Positions 14,901 through 26,200 of a stretch of 64,000 nucleotides of DNA are shown here, piece after piece (position 1 is the first letter of the stretch; every line of letters begins with the position of its first letter). The DNA is taken from assembly GCA_964036295.1 (NCBI GenBank), contig OZ038462.1, positions 13,564,440 through 13,628,439 on the forward strand, read 5' to 3'. Below the pieces are notes generated by a model that saw nothing but the letters and a program-made list of their open reading frames with translations, searched no databases and was not told the origin of the DNA. The DNA is from Plumapathes pennacea (lineage: Eukaryota; Cnidaria; Anthozoa; Antipatharia; Myriopathidae). The position numbers and the translations under genes were made by a program.

Positions 14901-17176
14901 CGAAAAAGGCAAAATCTATATCCTATTTCAGACTAAAAATGCTTGAAAACGATACCCTTTGGACGGCACACACCTATAAGGCTTGTAGTACCTCCTCCCG
15001 GGGGTTGTACTGTACTTACATGGGTCCCTCAGGGTTGTTGGCCTGCAGTTCTTCATATCTCTGTGATATGGCTTCCTCCACCACGTCAACATACTCATCC
15101 GCTGAAAGCTCTGGCTCGCGCTTTTCCGCCTCCGCCATAACCTCGTTCACTATCTTGATCACCTGGGACATTATAAGATAATTGAATCACATCAAAACCT
15201 CTCACTTTTGGATCTAATTCGCTCGTTGCATGGTGCCGCCATCTTGGATTCAAAGCGCGGCTAATTACCTTGCACAAAGTTCGCCAGACACGAAACATAT
15301 CGCTATTGCTCTAAAGCACCAGGGCGTCTACAGAGGAGATGCACATGTTTCATTTGGGGACTACAGTAGTTACATGCACAAATTTCCAAGGCAACCTTCT
15401 CAGTTATGCCAGCACAGCCTCGTTTTGAAGCTCGTGCCAGTTCCCGTGCAAAGAGCCCATTTTGTTCTACTTTAGATTACTACTAGATATAATCAGGGAT
15501 TACAGTGCGTTCGTGCTACTGAATCGTGGGGTTATTATAAAAGCATCGTTTGTATATGAAGTTGTATTTTGGTATTTTAGAAGTACAGCTTTTGCAGATA
15601 TTTAACAATTATTCGCCGAAGTGGAGGTGAATAGTACTTGATATTCCGAGATTGAGGAGCCAATCAGAGCGCGCGAAAAGCACTATTCACTTGTGTGGTA
15701 TATACTAAATAGTGGATATTACACGGCGGCGCGAAGATATGAATTTTATTTTCGAGTGGTAAAAACAATATTTTACGAACGAGCGCTTCGCGAGTGACTA
15801 AAATATTGTTTTTACCACGAGAAAATAAAATCCATATCTTCAAGCTGCCGTGTAATTTTCTTTTTATTATATTAGACAAGAGTGTTTTGCGAGAAATTGC
15901 ACAAACAACCGTGCAAAAGCGGGAAATGATGCCAACGATATCTTCACTAGTGAGAATACGGAAAATACGCCACTCGGGTCCCGGATGTAGTTTCGTATGG
16001 ATTTTACGCACGGTATATTTTCCAGTAAAACACTCGTGTCTATATATAAAATAAATAAATATATAAACAATAAACTACTTTTGGCGAGGAAATATGCACG
16101 GATAATTGTCCGAGGATATTATCTGTTCCGAGAAGCGAACAGTTGCCCGACAGCGAAGCTCGAGGGCAACTGAGAGCTTCGAGGAACAGATAATGTCCAA
16201 GGACAATTATTTGTGCATATTTCCGAAGCCAAAAGTAGTTTATTGTCTTTATTATCCTTCAAATATTTCCTCTCGCAGCGCAAATAACGGCGCGGAAACT
16301 GTGAAGTTTTTTAGTACTTTCTGGAACTGCTTTTTCGACCAATAAATTTATGGTTCACGGCCTGTCGGCAAATTGGATGCAGTCTTGAATTTGTACATGA
16401 CGTCATGAAAGTTCGCGCCCGCGATTTGGCCGCGGTTGCCAGTATAATAACTATGGCAACAAATTGCTCCGCGCGAAATATAAAAAGTAAACTTTTCAAT
16501 ATCTTGTGTGGTGTTGTGGTTTCGATTCTTCCTGTCGTCTTTCGATGCTGCATGGTTCGGATTCACGTCGAAGAAACGCACGAACCAGTTGAACGTAAAT
16601 CGAAATGGAAGGTAAAGGAAACTATTCACTGTGTTACTTTCACCACCAGAAGCAAACTGGATAAATTTATTAAGACATTGTCGTTCCATAATTACAAAAT
16701 TCTAAAGTTTGCCACTAAAATTTTGCCTTTTAACAACACGACACTTCATTTTGCACCTTTTCAAACCAAAATTCTGAAAACAGAAACGATAACTTTCTTT
16801 CGAACAAGACTTACTTTACATATCATCAATCAAAACGATGCTTTAATTTGTCTCCGTGACGCTATTTAGCGTGAAAATATCGACCGCTTTACGGTCAAAT
16901 GCTCGCGCTATGACGTCATGCATAATTAACTCCGCATAATTTATTATTTAGGTCTCAGCCTTCGGCCGTGAACCATAAAATTGATGTCCTCCTCAGTAGT
17001 CGTCTTGTAATGATTTTTTGCGACTAATGTATAAAACTGTGTTCGGATATTGCCAATAAACAGCGTTAGTTCGCCAGGCGGGGGTTATTCGCTGATAACG
17101 TCCGCTCACGAGCGGACGTTATTCGGTCACGTGTCACGATTCTACCAATCACGCGCGGGAGGAAATATTTGATGGG

Positions 17177-17242
<66 letters not shown>

Positions 17243-20200
17243 CTAACATGCATGCTATCAATATAATAACAAATGTTTATGTTGCATTCTACTTGGATTG
17301 CTCATTTGTTTTCCCCGAGCGAAGCGGGGGTAATAATCACAACGCTAATGCAGCAAAATCGCCTTATGTGAAGACTCCAAGCGTGTCGCCATCCCGAAAT
17401 TTAATGTTCGTGGGTGTGTGTGTGTGTCAGGTGCGACCTTTTAGGCCAGGTGCCTAAGGCAATGATGTAAAGGCAATGACGTAATAATTATCGATTAGCG
17501 TCTCCGCCAGTGTTTTTCTGACATTCCAAAAAAAAAAAAAAGATTTGAACGAAGCAACAATTGTAAGTAACTGCGTTCAAGAAAATGAATTTGAAAACTG
17601 GAAAACTTGAAACAGAACGGTCTCGCGAAGCTCGTCTTCAAAAGAGAAGGGAACAGGCACGAGCACGGGCAAGGCGAAATCGTGATACGATCGAACAGTG
17701 CCAAATACGTCTAGAGAAACGACCACAAACATGTTATAACCGACAGCGCATCATGAACGGAAGCGTTCCGAAGAAACGGCTCCGCAAAGGGAACAGCGCT
17801 TGAAAGCAAATCGGGAGCTTCAGACGCCGTTTTGTGTTAAACTCAGATACTTATTCAGAAAGGACAAGCAACAAAGGTTAGTCAGTGGAAATCGAGCAAT
17901 CACCGTGACAAATATATTCTACCCGTATCTTGTAACTCGATCACTTCAAGAATGTATTAAAATCTGTATGCTGATCAATTTTCCCTCGAAGTATTGTTGT
18001 AATACGCTTTTGTCGCCAGTTTCGGCTACCCGTATTCGCTCAGAGCAATCGGAACTTGGAGTCTTGAATGATTTAGTCAGATGTCTTATTTTTTCTTTCA
18101 AGACTAAAACTGTAACAAATACTGTAATTTGATATGCGGTGATTGCAGCGAGAGTCGTTCACGAGCCCTTAGAAGTATGTCTAGGTCTGAAGCCCGTGTA
18201 TAATTTGAAGTGAACCGTTCAAGTTTTGCTTTGATTCTGGGAGAAATCATGTTGTTTTGAGCGGGTTCACATACAAAACAATTCGAGCTCATTAAACATG
18301 CATGCCTGAGTCTTGTGCATACAATCCAGAGTAAAAACAAATTGCACAGGAAGCCTATTTAATTGTACTGCCTATGAATTCAAAATTGGAAAATCAGTGT
18401 TCCTTTTTTCCCGTACTACGACAGCCGACCAACTTCAAAATTTGAGTATTAAATTTTGAGAACGTGCTTGGCAGACGGTATGAATTAATTTGACGTGCCG
18501 ACCGTGGGAAATACGTACTTCGTCACGCAATCGACTCTTTTTTCAACGCAAAAGTATAACACACACCATTCTTTTTCTCCTTCCTTTGCGTGTAGCACTT
18601 GAGTTCGAAGAAAAGATTGAGTCAACATTTCGGTAAAACAAAGGCTACTCTTGTTGGGAGTACCAAAGTAAAAGTCCCATCAATGGCAGAGCGAGGGGGT
18701 ATCTGCGATTATCGTTTTTCTAGTATAGTTATTGTTAAACTCCACTGACATGGCCATGATTTTAATCATGGCAACGAAAAGATGAAGTTGTTGGCAATGT
18801 CATGTGAATGTTGCACTGCAACGCTACCAAGTAATGTTGAACGATTTTTGGATAACAATTCAAGGTCTGTAAACTAACAAAATAGAACGCTGGACAGTAC
18901 ATTAATATGACAATGAATATGACAATGTTTGTGTGCCATTCTACTCTGACCACCAACTATAGACATGGTCAGAAACTCTATCCACAATCTCAGTACAAAA
19001 ATGGTCACATCCTTGCTCTTAGGTTCAGGGGACACTGCGGAAATGCGTTCTTGACCTCATTTCCGTTGGTCAGCGTTCGCCCATTACTGTGTCACTCGAG
19101 AAAACAATTCACATCGTGTGTACCAAACAGCTTCTTAAACATCCTTCAGATCACTATTACTTGTGGCTCGAAGCGTACGATGCTGTAACGTGGATAAAAT
19201 AAATGACTCAAAACGTTACCTCTGGGTGATTGGCATCGATAGGGATCTGCTCCTGGTTAACGATCTTCGATTTCTTCTCTTTGTTCTCCTCCTCAGCTTG
19301 TTTTCCCTCGCCTTCGTCATCCTTCTCCTCCTTTTTTTCACTGTCTGCTTCATTCCCTTCGCCTTCTTTGTCTTCTGTTTTATCGTCAGCTTCACCATCT
19401 TCGTCTTCCTCCTCGTCATTCTTCTCTGTTTTTTCTTCTTCTTCCTCTGCATCATCTTCGGCGGGCGCAGGACTTGGCGCTTCTGGAAAAACGTCATGTG
19501 AGTAATTGCTTGCATGTGCAGACTTATTGAACTCTTTGCCCCTCCATGTTCCGAGACTTGGCATACAAAATATTATCTATACCACATGAACAGACAGTAT
19601 AGCTAATACAAAAGCAAACCGACAGCGATCTGCTCACGCACGTGGCATTTTCTCGCGATGCTGATTGGTCACTTCTTTAAAGTAAAACCAAACGCAATTA
19701 ACTTCTTCGTTCAAAATGTTTTCTTAAAGCCATTGCGATTGGCACTGCACTTACGAACTCATTGCAAATGAGTGAAATCCATTGTTTGAGCACATGAGAA
19801 GTAGAACGATTGAAACGGGGCCAAAGGTCGCGACTGACGCCGCAACATTGCGCGTGCAATAGTGCACACAATGTTGCAGAAGTAGAGGTGACAGTGCATG
19901 CAACATTGTGCGTGTCTAAAAGAGACCAACTTCAATTTTCTCCTTCAGTTTCTTACCAGGAGTATAACATACTCCAAATAGAACTTGGCTTTCGATACTT
20001 TGCTCAGATAAAAGATGATTAAACCATCAATTCTCAAAAAAACTTTCATACATGTTCTTCTTATATGGTTGAGAGAATCTGTAGTTTGAGTTTGTGACAG
20101 TGTTACGTACTTTCTTCCTCTTCCTCCCGTGCTTCTGCTTGTTGAACTTGTTTGGTCGCCGTTACTTTAGAGATGGCAGACTCCACGGCTTCCTCGCGAC

Positions 20201-23200
20201 TTTCCTCTAACATCTTTTTCTTGGCAGCTTCTTTACGCGGTCTAATAAGCTCATCCACATCGAACACCTGCGGTGAGAGAAACGCAACTAAATTCAAGAA
20301 CAGCGGTACTCGGTAGAATTTTTGGGCGGAGTGTGCCGCTGACTCCATCAAACCCTGACCCTATTCAAGAAACGAACCTGTAAATTATAATACTCTATCT
20401 AAGACTACTTGCATAAATTTGTGACCCTATCCAAGACTGGACCCCAAGATTTGCAATCCAGTTTTATAGAAAGCGCACCTATTCAAGACGCAACGCCCGG
20501 AAGCAAGGAGATCATGACCCTGTTTGGGACACTAAAGCTAAAACTAAAATTATACACCGTGCTTAAAACAGGGGATACTAAAAACCATACCCTATCCAGC
20601 GGCACATTCCGTATAGCAAATATAGGGGGTACGCCCACCCTCAGGGGGTAGTATATCCCCTCTGTTTAGTTCACTTGAAATAATAAGAGTGTACCAGTAA
20701 TGCATCGATCAATTTCAGCTGTTACCGTCCCCTGGCTCCCCCACGGGCATAACCCGGACGTCCTGTCCTAATATTTTAATGCCACCAAACGAACTTTGAC
20801 CTGATGAAAGTCTTACAACGTGGCGGATAGAGCAAAGGGTCATATAGGTACATTATTTGGCCAAGGTACTGGACTGAAGTGCATTTTGACACATACAGAA
20901 ATTGATCTAGTTTATAAATTAGATGATACTAGATGTTATTTAGAACCTTCCATCGATTTAAGGGAATCATCGTTGCCAGTCTTACACGCCCGCTTCACTT
21001 GGTATTGGCGACAGCAAACAGACAAAAACTATTTTTACCTTTCCACTGTAACGTTCCGCCAGCATTTTAGCCAGAGTCGTCTTCCCCGAGTGAGGAGGTC
21101 CAAGAATGCACAGCTTACACGGCGGGCGCGGAAGTTTCGCATCCAGAAATGGGCGCGGGTTGCGCATAAACTTCGCCAAAGCTTCGTTGGATGACATGAT
21201 GTAGAGCTTGTCCAGAAAACTGCAAAGATCGGGTGATAAATTTCAATCTACATCCCCGTGTATTCTTCAAAGAAACAAACGTTCTTCTTGTTTCTGTTTT
21301 AACGAGCGACGCAATCACAAGCATAAGGTCCTCGTGTCACAGTGAAAAACAGGCTCGACGCATTCTTGTGCTTATGCTTATGCTTGCGTCGCTCGTTAAA
21401 ACAGAAACAAGAAGAACGCAAACTACGCCACTGCCTAAAAACCTGGCAAACGAGGCCGCAATATCAGTCCTTCGATAATTCCAGGGTGGCAAAACGTACG
21501 GCAACATTGTTGCGCTTTGTGTCAAATGTTTCGTGCGTGGCAAAAGCGGGGCAACATTTGGGAGACATCTGTGTCCTCGTTTTGCCGGGCCTTAACAACA
21601 CTACATGCAACTCTATCAGGATCGGGACTAGCATACCCTCACAAAACTGTATGTCAGAAAAGTGTTTCACATACGTGCTTTATCATTAAATCACGACAAT
21701 GAACGTAACTGCGTGTCCCACCTCACTGAAAATTGTGCGTTGCCTTGGATGATATTCCCTTCCTGTAGAGCAACTGGGCATGCGCGGCCCCACTTGCTAC
21801 GGCGCCAGCGGAACTTGGGTGCGATGAGTTCAGTTGACGCGAGTGTGCGCAGAAGGTCGTCCGTTTCCGTGTCATCCGAGATCTCTTCAGAATCTTCGCC
21901 TCCTTGAAGACGCAGTGGCACCAGTGCTCGGTTGAGCACAAACGTGTTCAGCTTCGTCATGAGCGACTGTTTTAGACAATCACACACACACACACGTTTA
22001 ATGAATGGTTCTCAACACAATAAAACGTAATCAATTATTAGAAAAATAGCTACGTAACACTCTTAGGCAAAAAGAAACTAATATTCTTCTCAAACGAGTC
22101 GGATGGAAATGGATTGCTAATTCATCTTTAGACTTTCGGGGGCGCTAAAAATGGCGCGCCAAGGTTTTCGACGCGCAGAGGACTGTCCTTTATGTAATTG
22201 TTGGACGGGGTTGAGCAAAATATCGTGAAGAACCAATTATTTGTCAATGTCAAGTCACGATATTTTGCGATAACTAGGTCCAATGATTGTTTATCACTCA
22301 ACTACAATAGTGGCCTTGTTTTTCAGTAAACATGCTAAATGACTTTCCAACATCTCAGAAAAACGAGGTGCCAAGTTCACAGAGGTCGACAAAACTGCAC
22401 ATGAGCAGGGCAGTTATTTGCACTGTCTGAGGTGTACGTGTGTATGAGCGAGGTTACGTAGTTGAAGAACAAATTTGTATCATTGCAGTACTAAAGCTTC
22501 GTCATGTCCCTTACTTTGAACACGACTCGGGGACTTTCATTCGCGTCAAGTTCAATGAGCTTTTGCTGGTCGTGGTCAGCCATGTAGTCCTGAAATAAAC
22601 CGTTCAAAAATGAGTATCACGTGCATTGCCGGACTTGTCAACTCTCCCGTCCGGTGCGGCTACGCTGGTCTCTGCGTGTGTTACTTTTAACTTACTGAGT
22701 TAAATAATGATTTACTACTGTATAATATTTCAGAGTCAAAATTTGGCAAACAGTACTCTCGCGTAAACGCCCCTCATCTCCCGCGATATCTCGTCAATCT
22801 CGTACAAACGGGCCTCGTCTCCCGCGACATCACGTCAATCTCGCACAAACGCGCCTCGTCTCCCGCGACAACATGCCAAACTATAGCCACCACGAAAACA
22901 GCTGTGGTTACCTCGAGAGTCCTGAGCAGCATGTCCTTGTACTGTTTGATGCTCGAGCTGACATTCTGTGGCAAGTCTTCAGGCCGGCTAACAAGTCGTG
23001 CCACCAGTTCTGGGGTAATTTCTTCCTTCTCCTCTTCCTCCTGCAAAAAACACGTGAATATTTACTGATCAGAATAATTTATTTGCACTATGTACTTTAC
23101 CAGCTAACAGTGGTAAATAATTATTGTAAATGTTAATATTTATTAATATTAATATTATCACATTGCAAACTTGCCCATCAGAACTAAAGCCACACCATAC

Positions 23201-26200
23201 TACATGTGACTGCTGTTCAGATGAAAGCTAGAACATGTACAACGCGTACTGCCGCGATAGTAAAGATCACAGAGCACTAAATGAATTTTCAGCTCAGACA
23301 ACAAGATCTTTACATGTACCTCTAAAATAGGAATCTTAGAAATACAAGATTTCTGTGAGATGTTAACATAACCTAAAAGGCGTCTGTTAGATCACTCTTG
23401 GTAGCGAGGGCCGTAGGGCAATATAGGCAGCATAATAATAAAACTGACCTCTTCTTCCTCCTCAAACGCTTCCTCCTCTGGTTCCTCTTCTTCTTCTCCG
23501 CCTTCTTCCTCCTCCTCCTCTTCACCTTCCATTTCTTCTTTTTTGGGTTGTTCTGGAGCGTACTCAGCCTTGGTGTACATGATGTCTGTCAAGGGATCAA
23601 CACGCTGCTCCATCCGGCGCTTCTCAAGGTCTTTATCTGGAATCTGATCACAAACAAAATAATCCTAAATGAAGCCTCTTTTTACATACCAACCCTCAGC
23701 CTTGCAAACTCTCCCAAGTCTGCTCCTCATTACACACTCTCTTGTGTCCCCCCGGGGGTGAGGGGGAGGGGGTACTTAGACTTTTATACGGGAGGCTCCG
23801 CCCTGAGGTCCAAACCCTTACACTTTCTTTAAAACATACCTTTCATAAAAAAAAAAGGTATCCCTTTCATATACCTTTTAATGGGTCTATGCAACTTTTT
23901 GGAGGGTAAGATCGTTCTTAAGGCTGATTTACAGAAATTTTTATTTAAATCTGATGGTCATTTAAGAAAGGTCAGTGGAGGTAATTCCTTCCAGTTCTAA
24001 AAGGTTTTTCCTAAAAAATCTCGACTTGCTGGAAACTTCCGCCATCTTGCTCGATCATCGCGGGAACAGAAACAGTCAGCGGTTTGGTATGTGACGTCAT
24101 ACCGTGTGCCACGTTTCCGGTCTGACGATATTGCCGCCCAGAATACACAAATCATTCTTCAAAGTCATCCGATAAAATAATTAGTTATCACCGCATTCCG
24201 AAGAACAAGGCCTTAGAAAAGCGTGGATTGCCAGACTTCGGAGAGATAATTTACCTCCACTCGAACACTGTTAGTTTGCAGCAAGCATTAATTCGCCGCA
24301 CAACTATTGGTCGGCCAAAAGACAAAAAGGCGCCTTAAACGAGAAGCTGTTCCGTCGTTGTTGGTACATACACCTTGACAAGTGATGAGGGGAAAGTGAT
24401 CACGTTTAGCTTAGTGCACGTAACTGAGGTCACATCTTCGAATGCCATGGAGACGTTTGCAGGAGCTCACAGACGAAGGGGTTGTTGGACCAAGAGGATT
24501 GCCACTGGCAGGCACACTTCCACCTGTAGTGTCATGGACAAGGAGCACCAGGATACTCCCTATGATGTCTGGCATGTATCAAAGTGGGTGGTGAAGAAGC
24601 TGAGAGGTAAAGCAAAACTCAAAGCCTGTGAAGACCTCAATCCTTGGATCAGGTCAGTTTCAAATCATTTCTGGAGGTGCTCGGCAACTTTTGGGGGAAG
24701 TGCGGATGTGCTGCTAGAAAAATGGCTGTCGATTCTTCACCATGTTACCAACAAGCATGAGAGGGATGGATGTACACACGTTTACAGCCATTCACAACCC
24801 ACATTGACTGCACACCAATTGAGGAAGAAGAAATGGCTGGTGACAGGCTCTGTACCACATGTCGCACTGGAGGACACCATCACAAACCCCAGGGTTCTGA
24901 AGGACATGAAGAGGCTCACAGAGCTCTGCCATATTGGGCAACTTGAGGCATATGATGCGCTGATGTTTAAGTATTGCCCAAAATGTGAGCACTGCACTAG
25001 ATCAGAATGCTATGAAAGTCCTGCCAAAATATTTCTGCATACCGGATTGAGAACTGAAATTCCTATCTTTTATTTACCTCCATCCTGAAAAATATATGGC
25101 CCCTTTCATTCACCTCTAGCCTAAAAAGGGCACCCCTTTCGCATACTTCCAGCCTGAAAAAGGTACCCCTTTTGCACAAAGCTTCCCCAGATAGTCCACT
25201 ATAGGAGTACCAACCCCCTTCCCCCCAGGGTCTGCCCTATACACTATCTTATGCCCTGTGCTTTTAAACCAGTGAACTCCCATAAAAGAAAGTCACTGAC
25301 AATTCTCTTGGCAAAACCAAGAGGACTATCCATTGACTGAGTGTACACTGTACATGCCCCGGGGGTGGGTTGGGAATTTTTGTTTTGACTCCTAAGAGGT
25401 ACTAAAATGGGCAAGGCTCGAGCATATTTTGGCCCATAATAGGTACCATTAAAAGCATGCCAATAATTTAAAGTTTCAATGCTTTTAATCGCTATAAAGA
25501 TAAGATCATGAAGCACATGCCAACTCTCCCACAAAAGAAATATCAAATCTTCCGTGAACATGACAAAATCTCCTGCATGGAAGAGGACTCTGGATTGACG
25601 TGCTTAAAAAGTGACCAAAGTCAAGTCAGGGTGACAGTCCAGCTGAAATTGCCCTGAGTAAGCAGAATCGATCGATACAATATTGCTGCAGCTCTGCCCT
25701 GCTTGAACCACAGTCGAACACTACTATTTTGAAGTCCCATGGGACGTGAAAAAAAAGTTCAAAATAATGGGGTTTCAAAATAACCATGCTAGTCACAGCT
25801 AATCCAAGGGGAACTGGCTTGATTGTCAATATAATAACAGGAACTTTGAATTAACTGAGTTTAAAATAGCAGGGCTCAACTGTATAATCTAGACTAGTGT
25901 GTGGCTAGTCCACCCTTTCAATTTGGTGCACTGAATTGTTACCTTGAGGTTTATGATGAAATCTGGAGTAAGTGTCAGGTTCTTCACAAGCTCCAGTTGC
26001 TCAGCCATGGAGAGCCAGTCCTCACAGAGAGATGGGAAGCCATCGAGAACATACCCTGTACAGGAGGAGCAAGAATTTGCTTAATTACTGAACAAATTTT
26101 TATGTGGATGAAAGTTTGCAACACTCTTGAAACCCTTGATTTGATAAACTGTCTTGACAGCCTGCATGAATTTTACATAACTCACCATATAGCAATGGCT

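Larger units (their letters stand above)
15163..19219. other. AK9 intron 12: 4-kb repeat cluster
   Basis: Holds two foldbacks (15718-15855, 16067-16246), an inverted-end element (16341-16985), an (AT)n tract and Helitron-like copy A. A 154-codon plus frame at 16405-16869 lies wholly inside the inverted-end element and shows no domain. Confidence 0.7.

Noticed and set aside
16405..16869. 154-codon frame
   Set aside because: Lies entirely inside an inverted-end repeat and has no domain; probably chance.
21722..21728. Alternative donor (CA|GTGAG) for AK9 exon 9
   Set aside because: Out of frame with exon 10; the donor four to five bases later gives FSVSFLDKLY and keeps the frame.
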